Translations under genes and position numbers: made by a program
The notes under the pieces: generated by a model
Seen by the model: the letters and a program-made list of their open reading frames with translations, nothing else
Databases searched by the model: none
What the model was told of the DNA's origin: nothing
Assembly (NCBI GenBank): GCA_018241725.1
Contig: JAFEDI010000077.1
Location: 62,001 to 126,000, forward strand
Direction: 5' to 3'
Length of the DNA: 64,000 nucleotides
From: Pseudomonadota bacterium
GTDB lineage: Bacteria > Pseudomonadota > Gammaproteobacteria > Burkholderiales > Rhodocyclaceae
In this document: in pieces, positions 8,368 through 19,409 of the stretch
Layout of the letters: the number at the start of each line of letters is the position of its first letter
How positions within the stretch are numbered: position 1 is the first letter of the stretch

Positions 8368-9720
8368 ATGGCACCAACCCGCTACCGCACCCTGCTCCAC
8401 GCCGCCCCCCGCACGTTGCTGTGGCGCATATTCCTGGTGGTGGCGACACTGATGCTGGCCTCTGTTGCGGTGTGGTCTGCGATCTTCAGCCACTTTGACC
8501 AGGCCAGCCGAGCGCGCCAGACCGCCCAGACGGTCATCAGCATCATCAACCTGACCCGTACCGCCCTACTCAACGCCGACCCGGCACGGCGCAAAGACCT
8601 GCTGCTCGATCTGGCGACCCTGGAAGGCATCCGCATCTACCCAGCAGAAGCTCAGGACAAGGTGCAACCGCTGGAAGACACGGCGATCATGCGGATGGTC
8701 ATCACCGACGTCCGCAAACAACTCGGTGTGGAAACCCGCTTTGCGTCCGCCTGGGAAGGTCTGACGGGATTCTGGGTCAGCTTCAGGCTGGACGACGACC
8801 CACCATCCGAAAGCATGGAGTTCTGGGTCATGCTGCCTAGCGAACGGATCATCCGCCCCCACGCACTAGAGTGGATGTGGTGGGGCGCTGCAGCCCTATG
8901 CCTCGCCACGCTGGGGGCCTACATGATCGTCTCGCGCCTCAGCCTGCCTCTCAAGGCCATGGCGACCGCGGCACGTACCGTCGGCCGTGGCGAGGTTCCA
9001 CCGCAACTCAGCGAAAGCGGCCCTACCGAGTTGTCGGATCTGGCCCACGCTTTCAACCAGATGTCCCATGACCTGCAACAGCTCGATGCAGACCGGGCCC
9101 TCATCCTGGCCGGCGTGTCCCACGATCTGCGTACGCCTCTGGCACGTCTGCGCCTGGGCATCGAAATGTGCGGCGCCGATCCGGCCGACATCGACGCGAT
9201 GGTCTCCGACATCGAGGACATGGACCGCATCATCGGCCAGTTCCTGGAGTTCTCGAAACTGGATGGCGGTGAAACACTGACGATGCTCGATCTCTCCGAA
9301 CTGGCTGCCGAACTGGTCACTTTGTATGCCCGCCGCGGCTACACGCTGGAACTCCGCAGCATCGGGCACGTCACCGCAGCAGCGCGGCCACAGGCCCTCC
9401 GGCGTGCAATAACGAACCTGATCGAGAACGCACTGCGCTATGCAGGTGCGCCCCCCGAATTAGAAATCGGCTCAGACCAGGGCCGGCCGACGATCCGCGT
9501 GCTCGATCGTGGTCCGGGCATTCCGGAAGCCGATATCGAACGCGTAAAACGCCCATTCACCCGCCTCGAATCCGCCCGTAGCAACACCAAGGGATCGGGG
9601 CTCGGCTTGGCTATCGTCGACCGCATCGTCCGGGGCCAGAACGGTGAATTCCGCCTGACGCCTCGACAGGGCGGCGGGCTGACCGCGAGCATTCATCTAC
9701 GAGCCACAACAAAAGCCTGA
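8368..9720 (+). CDS. EnvZ-like sensor histidine kinase
   Basis: This 450-aa inner-membrane kinase has one transmembrane helix at about residues 18-40, a short periplasmic sensor (about 41-170), a second helix (about 171-188), a HAMP region, and a HisKA domain with the phosphorylated H252 in SHDLRTPLARL. The ATPase domain shows the N-box NLIENALRY (N354), G1 as DRGPGIP and G2 as GSGLGLAIVDRIV. It follows the ompR gene directly and should phosphorylate its product. The product is close to EnvZ in layout and length. Confidence 0.9.
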   Translation: MAPTRYRTLLHAAPRTLLWRIFLVVATLMLASVAVWSAIFSHFDQASRARQTAQTVISIINLTRTALLNADPARRKDLLLDLATLEGIRIYPAEAQDKVQPLEDTAIMRMVITDVRKQLGVETRFASAWEGLTGFWVSFRLDDDPPSESMEFWVMLPSERIIRPHALEWMWWGAAALCLATLGAYMIVSRLSLPLKAMATAARTVGRGEVPPQLSESGPTELSDLAHAFNQMSHDLQQLDADRALILAGVSHDLRTPLARLRLGIEMCGADPADIDAMVSDIEDMDRIIGQFLEFSKLDGGETLTMLDLSELAAELVTLYARRGYTLELRSIGHVTAAARPQALRRAITNLIENALRYAGAPPELEIGSDQGRPTIRVLDRGPGIPEADIERVKRPFTRLESARSNTKGSGLGLAIVDRIVRGQNGEFRLTPRQGGGLTASIHLRATTKA

Positions 9721-9766
9721 GTTGAAGCTAGAATCGATGCTATCCCGTTCTGTTGGCGCCACACCC

Positions 9767-10477
9767 ATGATCCTGTTCCGCCAGTTCTTCGATCCGAGCA
9801 GTTGCACGCTCAGCTATCTCCTGGCCGACCCATTGACCGGCGATGCGGTCATCATCGACTCGGTCAAGGAGCATGTCGGGGCCTACATCAGTTTTCTGCA
9901 GGAGCAGGAACTCCAGCTGGTCTGGGTTATGGAAACCCATGTGCATGCAGACCATATCACCGGCTCGGCCGGTCTGCGGGAAGTAAGCGGCGCCCGCAGC
10001 ATCATCAGCACCAGTGGTGGCGTTGGCTGCGCCGATCGCACGGTTGGCGACGGCGACACCATCGTCTTCGGCAACGAAGTCATCCGCGTCATTCCCACAC
10101 CGGGGCATACGCCGGGCTGTGTCACCTACCACTGGCGCGACCGGCTTTTCACGGGTGATGCCTTGATGATCGGCGGCTGCGGCCGCACCGACTTTCAGGG
10201 TGGCGACGCAGGCCAGTTGTACGACAGCATCACAGAGCGTCTGTTCACCTTCCCGGAAGAAACCCTGATCTATCCCGGCCACGATTACCGAGGCGCACGG
10301 GTATCCAGTGTCGGCCAGGAAAAAGGCAGCAATCCGCGTCTGGCCGGACGCAACCGACAAGAATTCATTGATCTGATGGCCAGTCTCGGCCTTCCCCCGC
10401 CACGCATGATGGATGAAGCCTTACCTGCAAACCTGCGTTGCGGGCATCCTGGAGAGCTGGACATCCATGGCACTTGA
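9767..10477 (+). CDS. ETHE1-like persulfide dioxygenase (MBL fold)
   Basis: This 236-aa metallo-beta-lactamase-fold protein resembles persulfide dioxygenase (ETHE1/Blh), which oxidises glutathione persulfide to sulfite. Residues 58-63 form HVHADH; H114 (PTPGHTPG), D131 and H172 (YPGHDYRG) complete the metal site. The motif GRTDFQGG at 139-146 is typical of ETHE1 proteins rather than glyoxalase II. The ATG at 9767 was chosen over an upstream TTG because the fold begins at MILFRQFFDP. Its last 11 bp overlap the start of the truncated globin gene. A rhodanese domain is absent. Confidence 0.85.
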   Translation: MILFRQFFDPSSCTLSYLLADPLTGDAVIIDSVKEHVGAYISFLQEQELQLVWVMETHVHADHITGSAGLREVSGARSIISTSGGVGCADRTVGDGDTIVFGNEVIRVIPTPGHTPGCVTYHWRDRLFTGDALMIGGCGRTDFQGGDAGQLYDSITERLFTFPEETLIYPGHDYRGARVSSVGQEKGSNPRLAGRNRQEFIDLMASLGLPPPRMMDEALPANLRCGHPGELDIHGT

Positions 10478-10865
10478 ACCTCTGACCCCCTACACCGAAC
10501 TCGGCGGTGAAGAAACCATCCGCCGCCTCGTCCATCGGTTCTATGAACTCATGGACACCCTGCCTGAAGCATGGGATGTCCGCCAGATGCACCCTGAGGA
10601 TCTGTCCGGTTCAGAAGAGAAACTCTTCAAGTACCTCACTGGCTGGCTCGGCGGACCGCCGCTCTACGAGCAGGAATTCGGCCACCCCCGCCTGCGCGCG
10701 CGCCACCTGCCCTTTGCAATCGCCAACCGGGAACGTGATCAGTGGCTGATGTGCATGGAAACCGCTTTCGACGAATGCCTCCCCCAAGGTCCGTTGAGAG
10801 ACAAGCTATGGACTGCCATCCTCGGACTCGCCGATCACATGCGCAACCGCGTCGACATCGGCTGA
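10467..10865 (+). CDS. group II truncated hemoglobin
   Basis: This 132-aa 2/2 globin has the group II pattern: the B9-B10 pair FY (F25-Y26), the [13 protein letters not shown] segment, TGWLGGP, the proximal histidine H80 in RARHLPF, and W93 at G8 (ERDQWL). Tyrosine B10 and tryptophan G8 are residues that stabilise bound oxygen in group II globins. These proteins are tied to oxygen or NO handling. The ATG at 10467 lies inside the persulfide dioxygenase gene, so translation is likely coupled. Confidence 0.92.
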   Translation: MALEPLTPYTELGGEETIRRLVHRFYELMDTLPEAWDVRQMHPEDLSGSEEKLFKYLTGWLGGPPLYEQEFGHPRLRARHLPFAIANRERDQWLMCMETAFDECLPQGPLRDKLWTAILGLADHMRNRVDIG

Positions 10866-10917
10866 CAGACAAGCTTCAGACAGCCTTCCCCGCCTTGCTT
10901 CCCTGATTTCCGAACTG

Positions 10918-11454
10918 ATGAAATTTCTTTTCGACCTGTTTCCGATCATCCTCTTCTTCATTGCCTACAAGTTTGCCGGCATCTTTGCTGCTACGGCAGT
11001 CGCTATCGCCGCCACCGTGGCGCAGATAGGATGGGTCTGGTTCCGCCACCGCAAAGTGGACACCATGTTGTGGGTCAGCCTTGTGATCGTCACCCTCTTC
11101 GGAGGCGCCACACTGTTCTTCCAGAACCCGACCTTTATCAAGTGGAAGCCGACCGTGCTGTACTGGTTCTTTGCCGGCTCCCTACTGTTCTCCGCACAAT
11201 TTCTTGGCAAGAACCTGATCCGCGGCCTGCTCGAGGCCCAGATGAAACTGCCCGACCCGCTGTGGGGCCGGCTCAACCTGGCCTGGGCCGCATTCTTTGG
11301 TGTGATGGGCGTCATCAATCTGTTCGTCGCCTACAACTTTTCCGAAGACACCTGGGTCAACTTCAAGCTTTTCGGCGGCATGGGCCTGATGCTCGTGTTC
11401 GTGCTGGCCCAGGGAATGCTGCTGTCCCGTTACATCGAAGAGGAACCCAAATAA
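10918..11454 (+). CDS. yciB: inner-membrane-spanning septation protein A YciB
   Basis: This 178-aa integral membrane protein begins [21 protein letters not shown] and has five predicted hydrophobic helices, with [20 protein letters not shown] and [19 protein letters not shown] typical of YciB. The family is linked to cell-envelope integrity and septation in enterobacteria and Shigella. The downstream yciI start overlaps its stop by one base (TAATG), so the yciB-yciI pair, widespread in proteobacteria, is translationally coupled here. Confidence 0.93.
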   Translation: MKFLFDLFPIILFFIAYKFAGIFAATAVAIAATVAQIGWVWFRHRKVDTMLWVSLVIVTLFGGATLFFQNPTFIKWKPTVLYWFFAGSLLFSAQFLGKNLIRGLLEAQMKLPDPLWGRLNLAWAAFFGVMGVINLFVAYNFSEDTWVNFKLFGGMGLMLVFVLAQGMLLSRYIEEEPK

Positions 11455-11753
11455 TGCTGTATGCCCTGATCGGCGAAGACGCCCCCAACTCCCTCGACAA
11501 GCGCATGGCTGTGCGCGCCGAGCATCTGGCACGCCTTCAGGCCCTGCAGGCGGAAGGCCGCCTCGTACTGGCCGGTCCCTGTCCGGCGGTTGATTCCCCC
11601 GACCCCGGCCCAGCCGGCTTCACCGGCAGCGTGATCGTCGCCGAATTCCCCTCGCTGGCCGACGCTGAAGCCTGGGCCGCTACCGACCCCTACGCCACCA
11701 CCGGCGTCTTCGTGCGATGCACCGTCAAGCCCTTCAAGAAGGTCCTGCCGTGA
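11454..11753 (+). CDS. yciI: YciI family protein
   Basis: This 99-aa YciI-like protein has the fold signature [21 protein letters not shown], in which the family's conserved His-Asp pair region precedes R21-A-E-H, followed by [10 protein letters not shown] and [17 protein letters not shown]. YciI proteins are small ferredoxin-like-fold enzymes of unclear activity. The gene is coupled to yciB upstream and to bolA downstream. It is about the usual size. Confidence 0.9.
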   Translation: MLYALIGEDAPNSLDKRMAVRAEHLARLQALQAEGRLVLAGPCPAVDSPDPGPAGFTGSVIVAEFPSLADAEAWAATDPYATTGVFVRCTVKPFKKVLP

Positions 11754-12013
11754 GCGTCATGGACGAGATCCGCCAACGCCTTGCCGTGCTGGCGCCGTCT
11801 GCCATCGAGCTGATCGATGACAGCCATCTGCACGCCGGCCATGCGGGTGCGCGTTCCGGCGGCGGGCACTACCGCCTCGCCATCGTGTCAGCAGCTTTCA
11901 GTGGCAAGAACACCGTTGCCCGCCACCGCCTGATTTACGACACACTCGGCGACCTGATGCGCCGTGAAATCCATGCCTTGGCCATACAGGCCAGGACGCC
12001 CGACGAAAGTTGA
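11750..12013 (+). CDS. bolA: BolA family protein
   Basis: This protein of 87 aa (84 from the ATG at 11759) belongs to the BolA family, which pairs with monothiol glutaredoxins in iron-sulfur cluster handling and also affects envelope gene expression. The class II KH-like core is visible as [15 protein letters not shown] with the conserved histidines, and [21 protein letters not shown] with the helix-turn region. The GTG at 11750 overlaps the yciI stop (GTGA) and is preferred for coupling. It is followed by a parvulin gene 32 bp away. Confidence 0.9.
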   Translation: MSVMDEIRQRLAVLAPSAIELIDDSHLHAGHAGARSGGGHYRLAIVSAAFSGKNTVARHRLIYDTLGDLMRREIHALAIQARTPDES

Positions 12014-12045
12014 ATTTCAACCCGCTCCACCAGCAAGGAAAACTG

Positions 12046-12825
12046 ATGAAGATCATCCCGAGCCGCCTGGCTCTGTCCCTCATCGCAGCCACCATCGCGA
12101 TTCCCGCCTTTGCCCAAAACGTGGCAACGGTCAACGGCACGGCCATTCCCCAGGCACGCGCCGACGTGATGATCTCCGAGCAGAAGTCCCAGGGTGCGCC
12201 CGACTCCGAGCAACTGCGCAACGCCGTGAAGGAAGAGCTTGTCCGCCGCGAAGTGCTCGCCCAGGAAGCCCGCAAAAAGGGTTTCGAGAAGTCCGCAGCC
12301 GTACAAGCGCAGGTCGAATTGGCCCGCCAGGCCGTGCTGATTCGCGCCTACCTGCAAGACTTCGTGAAGAGTCATCCGGTCACCGATGGCGAAGTGAAGG
12401 CCGAATACGACAAGATCAAGTCACAGCTGGGCGACAAGGAATACAAGGCACGCCACATCCTCGTCGAGAAGGAAGACGAGGCCAAGGCCATCATCGCCAA
12501 GCTCGAAAAGGGTGAAAAATTCGAGGATCTGGCCAAACAGTCCAAGGACCCCGGCTCCAAGGACAAAGGTGGCGATCTTGGTTGGGCCAACCCCGCTGGC
12601 TTCGTCAAGCCCTTTTCCGACGCCCTGACCAAACTTGAAAAGGGTAAATTCACCACCACCCCGGTGAAGACGAATTTTGGTTATCACGTCATCAAGCTGG
12701 AAGATAGCCGCGCGCTGAAGGCGCCGACCTTCGATGAAGTGAAGGGGCAGATCAAGCAACGCCTCGAGCAACAACGCGTGGAGCACCACATTGCCGAACT
12801 GCGCAGCAAGGCAACGGTCAAGTAA
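12046..12825 (+). CDS. periplasmic parvulin-type peptidyl-prolyl isomerase
   Basis: This 259-aa protein has a signal peptide (about residues 1-24, ending IPAFAQN), an N-terminal helical chaperone region, and one parvulin domain: KARHILVEKEDEAKAIIAK, SKDPGSKDKGGDLGW and TNFGYHVIKLED. It resembles the PrsA/SurA-like extracytoplasmic foldases found in betaproteobacteria. The ATG at 12046 is preceded by AAGGA at a good distance. It is the last gene before a strong terminator at 12845-12874. Confidence 0.9.
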   Translation: MKIIPSRLALSLIAATIAIPAFAQNVATVNGTAIPQARADVMISEQKSQGAPDSEQLRNAVKEELVRREVLAQEARKKGFEKSAAVQAQVELARQAVLIRAYLQDFVKSHPVTDGEVKAEYDKIKSQLGDKEYKARHILVEKEDEAKAIIAKLEKGEKFEDLAKQSKDPGSKDKGGDLGWANPAGFVKPFSDALTKLEKGKFTTTPVKTNFGYHVIKLEDSRALKAPTFDEVKGQIKQRLEQQRVEHHIAELRSKATVK

Positions 12826-12844
12826 TACCCGCCACGCTGACAAC

Positions 12845-12874
12845 AAAAAGCCGACGGTTTCCCGTCGGCTTTTT
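12845..12874. terminator. bidirectional intrinsic terminator
   Basis: The arms AAAAAGCCGACGG (12845-12857) and CCGTCGGCTTTTT (12862-12874) enclose a TTTC loop, with more T residues after. The symmetric A and T tracts allow it to work in both directions: for the parvulin gene on the plus strand and for purA, which ends about 100 bp away on the minus strand. Confidence 0.88.
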
Positions 12875-12972
12875 GTTTGTATTCCGTCCTGACGCTCCGG
12901 CTTGCCGTAAGCAACTGGCCCGGATGCCCTCCGCCACGGATGGCAAGGCCCGGGCCAGGCCGGAAACGTTGA

Positions 12973-15445
<2,473 letters not shown>

Positions 15446-15456
15446 GGGGTAGCGCC

Positions 15457-15642
15457 TTACGAAAAAACGAATAGAACAACGAGGCCCAGCAGCATGGAGC
15501 CGAGGCCAACAAAACGGATCTGCCCGTCCGCCATGCGGACAAGACGGGCGAAAGTCTCCCTCCACAGGGCTGGCGCGACAAAGGGCACAACGCCTTCAAG
15601 CACCAGCATCAGTGCGAAGGCGAGGATGAGGGAACGCCCCAT
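15457..15642 (-). CDS. DUF2065 family small membrane protein
   Basis: This 61-aa protein has two hydrophobic helices (about 4-22 and 43-61) joined by a charged [16 protein letters not shown] loop, matching DUF2065. These proteins are nearly always encoded directly after hflC in beta- and gammaproteobacteria, as here, with only 5 bp between. The function is not known; a role with the HflKC membrane assembly is a guess from position. Confidence 0.88.
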   Translation of the reverse strand: MGRSLILAFALMLVLEGVVPFVAPALWRETFARLVRMADGQIRFVGLGSMLLGLVVLFVFS

Positions 15643-15647
15643 TATTA

Positions 15648-16559
15648 TTACTTCTTGCTCTTCCCGGACTCGCTGCTGGCCGCAGCGGCCCGCCCACCTG
15701 GACTCTTGAGATACTTGAAGAATTCGGAGTTCGGTTCGACGACCACCACATCCGACTTGCTCTTGAAGCTGTTCCGGTAAGCCTCGAGGCTGCGGTAGAA
15801 GGCAAAGAACTCGGGACTCTGACCAAAAGCCTGCGCATAGATCGCGGAAGCCTTGGCATCACCCTCCCCCTTGACCTTCTGCGCATCGCGGTAAGCTTCG
15901 GCGATGATCACTTCCCGTTGCTTGTCCGCGTCGGCCTTGATTTTCTCCGCCTCGGCGCCGCCTTGGGAACGCAGTTCGTTAGCCACCCGCTTCCGCTCTG
16001 CCTCCATGCGTCGATAAACAGACTCGGAAACCTCTACCGGCAAGTCTACGCGCTTGAGGCGGACATCGACGATCTGCACGCCGATCTTGCGGGCATCAAG
16101 GTCGGCCTTCACGCGCATCTCGTCCATGATCTTCTCCCTCTCACCGGAAACGACCTCATGCACAGTGCGCTTGCCGAACTCTTCGCGCAGACCGGCGTTA
16201 ACCGTCTGTTCGAGGCGCGTGCGGGCGCGCGTCTCATCGCCACCAACCGAAACATAGTAGAGCTTCGGGTCGACGATCCGCCACTTCACGAATAGGTCAA
16301 CCAGGACGTTCTTCTTTTCCGACGTGATAAAACGCTCCGGCTCGGAGGTATCCATCGTCAGGATTCGCTTGTCAAAATAGCGGACGTTCTGGATCAGGGG
16401 GATCTTGAAATGCAGGCCCGGCTCGCTGATCTGCCCCTTCACCTCGCCGAGTTGGAAGACCAACGCATGTTGGCGTTGATCGACCGAAAACAAGGACATG
16501 GACAACACGGCCACACCGAACAGGGCAGCACCGAAAATCAATGGCAGTCGTTCACGCAT
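15648..16559 (-). CDS. hflC: protease modulator HflC
   Basis: This 303-aa stomatin/prohibitin-family membrane protein has an N-terminal membrane anchor (about 7-26), an SPFH/band-7 domain and a long C-terminal coiled region with ERKRVANELRSQGGAEAEKI. With HflK it forms a large ring-like assembly around FtsH and limits its proteolysis. Its start overlaps the hflK stop (TGATG at 16557-16561). The C-terminus ends in a lysine/serine-rich tail. Confidence 0.95.
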   Translation of the reverse strand: MRERLPLIFGAALFGVAVLSMSLFSVDQRQHALVFQLGEVKGQISEPGLHFKIPLIQNVRYFDKRILTMDTSEPERFITSEKKNVLVDLFVKWRIVDPKLYYVSVGGDETRARTRLEQTVNAGLREEFGKRTVHEVVSGEREKIMDEMRVKADLDARKIGVQIVDVRLKRVDLPVEVSESVYRRMEAERKRVANELRSQGGAEAEKIKADADKQREVIIAEAYRDAQKVKGEGDAKASAIYAQAFGQSPEFFAFYRSLEAYRNSFKSKSDVVVVEPNSEFFKYLKSPGGRAAAASSESGKSKK

Positions 16560-17824
16560 CAGCGCTCTCCCCGCTCACGGTTACGAGTAGCCTCACGGGT
16601 GCGGGACTCTCCCAACAAAGCATCGGCACGCGGGGGAGCAATATTGCTCTCGGTCGTCGGTGAGGACACTGGACGACTGCTCTGTACCGGCTCGGCCGCC
16701 GGCGTAGCAGCCGGCACTGTCGTCTGCTGGATCAGCTTGTCCAGCGGCAGATACAGCAGATTCCCACTGCTGCGGGCATCCACCATGACCTTGGAGGTGT
16801 TGGAGAAGATCTGCTGCATGGTATCGATGTACATGCGTTGACGCGTGACTTCCGGCGCCTTCGCATATTCGGTGTAAACCTGCTTGAAGCGCGACGCATC
16901 ACCTTCGGCTTGAGCTACGACCCGCCCCTTGTAGGCGTCCGCCTCCTCAATGAGACGGGAGGCGGCACCACGGGCACGCGGAATCACGTCGTTGGCATAG
17001 GCCTGACCTTCGTTCTTCTGGCGCTCGCGATCCTGGCCGGCCTTCACCGCATCGTCGAAGGCGGCTTGGACCTGCTCCGGAGGCTGGGCATTCTGCATCG
17101 TCACTTTGCTGACCTGGATACCGGTCGAATAGCGATCGAGGATGTCCTGAGTCAGCTTCTGGGCGCTGGCGGCAACCTGTTCGCGGCCTTCATAGAGCAC
17201 GAAATCCATCTTGCTCTTGCCGACGATCTCGCGCACCGCAGTCTCCGCGGCCTGGATCACCGAATCATCGGAGTTTCGGTTGTTAAACAGATACTGCTGC
17301 GGATCCTTCAGAATGTACTGCACCGCGAACTGGATGTTCACGATGTTCTCATCGTCCGTCAGCATCAGGGCTTCCTTGAGCACCTTGTTACGCTCAGAAC
17401 CGCGGTAGCCGATCTCGACCGTGCGCACACCGGTCAGGTTGACCAGTTCATGGGTCTGGATGGGGTAAGGCAGGCGCCAGCGCAGGCCTGGCTCCGTGGC
17501 TTCCTGGAAGCGGCCGAATTGCAGCACGATGCCGCGCTGGCTCGCATCGACAATGTAGAAGCCGCTGGCCAGCCACACAACGACTGCAAAAGCCGCGATC
17601 AGGCCGATGCCACCGCCGAACTGACGCATGTTGAAATCGGGATTGCGATTGCCCCCGTCTCCGCCCGATCCATTGCCACGGCCGGACTCACGCCCGAACA
17701 TGCCGGACAGGCGCCGGTTAAAGTCGCGCCAGAGTTCCTCCAGATCGGGAGGTCCCTGGTTTCCATCGCCACCGCCGCGGTTGTCGCCGCCGCGGTTACC
17801 CCATTTGGGATCGTTGAGAGACAT
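16559..17824 (-). CDS. hflK: FtsH protease activity modulator HflK
   Basis: This 421-aa SPFH-domain protein opens with a Gly/Asn/Arg-rich cytoplasmic stretch (MSLNDPKWGNRGGDN and on), followed by one membrane helix at about 80-98 and the band-7 core (SQRGIVLQFGRFQE, IQFAVQYILKDPQ). It partners HflC. The ATG at 17824 opens the canonical N-terminus; a six-residue extension is possible but not family-like. The Pro/Thr-rich C-terminal tail (about 370-421) is variable among homologues. Confidence 0.95.
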   Translation of the reverse strand: MSLNDPKWGNRGGDNRGGGDGNQGPPDLEELWRDFNRRLSGMFGRESGRGNGSGGDGGNRNPDFNMRQFGGGIGLIAAFAVVVWLASGFYIVDASQRGIVLQFGRFQEATEPGLRWRLPYPIQTHELVNLTGVRTVEIGYRGSERNKVLKEALMLTDDENIVNIQFAVQYILKDPQQYLFNNRNSDDSVIQAAETAVREIVGKSKMDFVLYEGREQVAASAQKLTQDILDRYSTGIQVSKVTMQNAQPPEQVQAAFDDAVKAGQDRERQKNEGQAYANDVIPRARGAASRLIEEADAYKGRVVAQAEGDASRFKQVYTEYAKAPEVTRQRMYIDTMQQIFSNTSKVMVDARSSGNLLYLPLDKLIQQTTVPAATPAAEPVQSSRPVSSPTTESNIAPPRADALLGESRTREATRNRERGER

Positions 17825-17881
17825 GAGAATGCCTGTGATCACGGTAAAAATCCGCTCCGGGAAGGTGATGGGAAGGATTCT

Positions 17882-19015
17882 TCAGACTGAACCCTGAGTT
17901 TCCGACGTGGCAGCCAATGACGCCTTGTGAGCAAGTGCGATATCGGAAAGCACCTGCCTCAGCAAATCGAGCCCCTCACCCGTCCTGGCGCTAAGCAAAA
18001 CGCGCGAGATATTACCACACGCATCCCGCTGGACCTCCGGACTGGCCAGAGTCGCGTCAATCTTGTTCCAGATCTGGATCTGGGGGAGGCTGCCGGCACC
18101 GATTTCCTCAAGCACCGCATTGACCGCCGCAATCTGCCCTTCCCTGTCTTCACTCGAGGAATCCACGACGTGCAGCAGAACGTCAGCTGCCACCGTTTCT
18201 TCGAGCGTGGCGTGGAAAGCCGCGACGAGGGAATGGGGAAGATCGCGAATGAATCCGACCGTGTCCGAGAGCACTATGTTCCCAGCATCCCCAAGAAAAA
18301 GTCGTCGTGACGTGGTGTCCAGCGTGGCGAACAGCTGATCTGCCGCGTAAGCACCAGCCTTGGTCAGCGCATTGAACAGTGTGGACTTGCCTGCATTGGT
18401 ATATCCCACCAGAGACACGGTCAGCACGTCACGGCGCTCTCGCGCACGGCGACGCACACCCCGTTGACGCTCCAGCTGGGTCAGGCGGGACTTCAGCAAC
18501 TTCACGCGCTCACCGAGCAGGCGGCGGTCGGTTTCAAGCTGCTTCTCGCCGGGCCCGCGCAGGCCGATACCGCCCTTCTGACGCTCCAGGTGAGTCCACC
18601 CCCTGACCAGCCGCGTGGAAAGGTGCTGCAACTGGGCCAGTTCGACCTGCAGCTTGCCCTCGTGGCTCTTGGCACGTAACGCAAAGATGTCGAGAATCAA
18701 CGCTGATCGATCGATGACGCGGCGCTCCAGCACGCGCTCGAGATTGCGCTGCTGTGCCGCCGAAATGTCATGATTGAAAATGACGATGTCGGCGTCGTTG
18801 AGCTGCGCGGCCATCCGGATCTCTTCGGCTTTGCCCTTGCCGATGTAAAGCGCCGGATCAGGGGCCTGTCTACGGCACTGGACGATACCGACCACGCAGG
18901 CGCCGGCACTGCCGGCCAACAGGCCGATTTCGGACAAGCGCTCCTCGATACTGCCCTGACCGAAATCGACCTGTATCAGGAGCGCGCGGGTTCCCGCGGA
19001 AGGTCGGTCAAACAC
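17882..19015 (-). CDS. hflX: ribosome-associated GTPase HflX
   Basis: This 377-aa GTPase has the HflX N-terminal domain with DPALYIGKGKAEEI, the arginine-rich coiled segment RRLLGERVKLLKSRL, and the G domain with P-loop GYTNAGKSTLFNAL, switch DTTSRR, DTVGFIRDLPH and NKID. HflX splits stalled ribosomes in stress. It starts at GTG 19015 (no ATG fits the family start). The position between hfq and hflK is the canonical one. Confidence 0.95.
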   Translation of the reverse strand: MFDRPSAGTRALLIQVDFGQGSIEERLSEIGLLAGSAGACVVGIVQCRRQAPDPALYIGKGKAEEIRMAAQLNDADIVIFNHDISAAQQRNLERVLERRVIDRSALILDIFALRAKSHEGKLQVELAQLQHLSTRLVRGWTHLERQKGGIGLRGPGEKQLETDRRLLGERVKLLKSRLTQLERQRGVRRRARERRDVLTVSLVGYTNAGKSTLFNALTKAGAYAADQLFATLDTTSRRLFLGDAGNIVLSDTVGFIRDLPHSLVAAFHATLEETVAADVLLHVVDSSSEDREGQIAAVNAVLEEIGAGSLPQIQIWNKIDATLASPEVQRDACGNISRVLLSARTGEGLDLLRQVLSDIALAHKASLAATSETQGSV

Positions 19016-19066
19016 ACGGAAACCCAGATCGGAGTAGGCCGCATGGCGGCCGGAAGGTCACGGAAC

Positions 19067-19309
19067 TCAGCTCGCAGCCTCGTTCTGTTCCTGCTGGATG
19101 TTGACGGGACGGGCCGGCACGACGGTGGAAATGGCGTGCTTATAGACCATCTGGGTCACCGTGTTCTTCAGGAGAACAACATACTGGTCGAAAGACTCGA
19201 CCTGCCCCTGCAGCTTGATGCCGTTCACGAGATAGATCGAAACGGGGACGTGTTCACGACGCAGGGCGTTGAGAAATGGATCTTGCAGGAGTTGCCCCTT
19301 ATTGCTCAT
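19067..19309 (-). CDS. hfq: RNA chaperone Hfq
   Basis: This 80-aa Sm-like protein forms the hexameric ring that pairs small RNAs with mRNAs. Sm1 is seen as [20 protein letters not shown] and [20 protein letters not shown]; Sm2 holds the YKHAIST signature that builds the uridine-binding pore. The C-terminal tail is short (about 12 residues), as common in betaproteobacteria. The small RNA candidate at 28615-28722 would be a natural client. Confidence 0.98.
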   Translation of the reverse strand: MSNKGQLLQDPFLNALRREHVPVSIYLVNGIKLQGQVESFDQYVVLLKNTVTQMVYKHAISTVVPARPVNIQQEQNEAAS

Positions 19310-19340
19310 GTCATAACCTCTATGGTTTTAGTTTGGAATA

Positions 19341-19346
19341 ATTATA
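19341..19346 (-). promoter_or_regulatory. hfq promoter -10 element
   Basis: The minus strand reads a perfect TATAAT here, 32 bp upstream of the hfq ATG. The -35 position 17-18 bp further upstream matches poorly. The 100-bp der-hfq gap is otherwise AT-richer than its surroundings, so hfq probably has its own promoter within the long operon. Confidence 0.6.
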
Positions 19347-19409
19347 GAGCCTTTTGCTGCACCGCCGCATCAGGCAGGCATCGGCTCGCAGGTGTGGAGA
19401 ACAGGTTAC

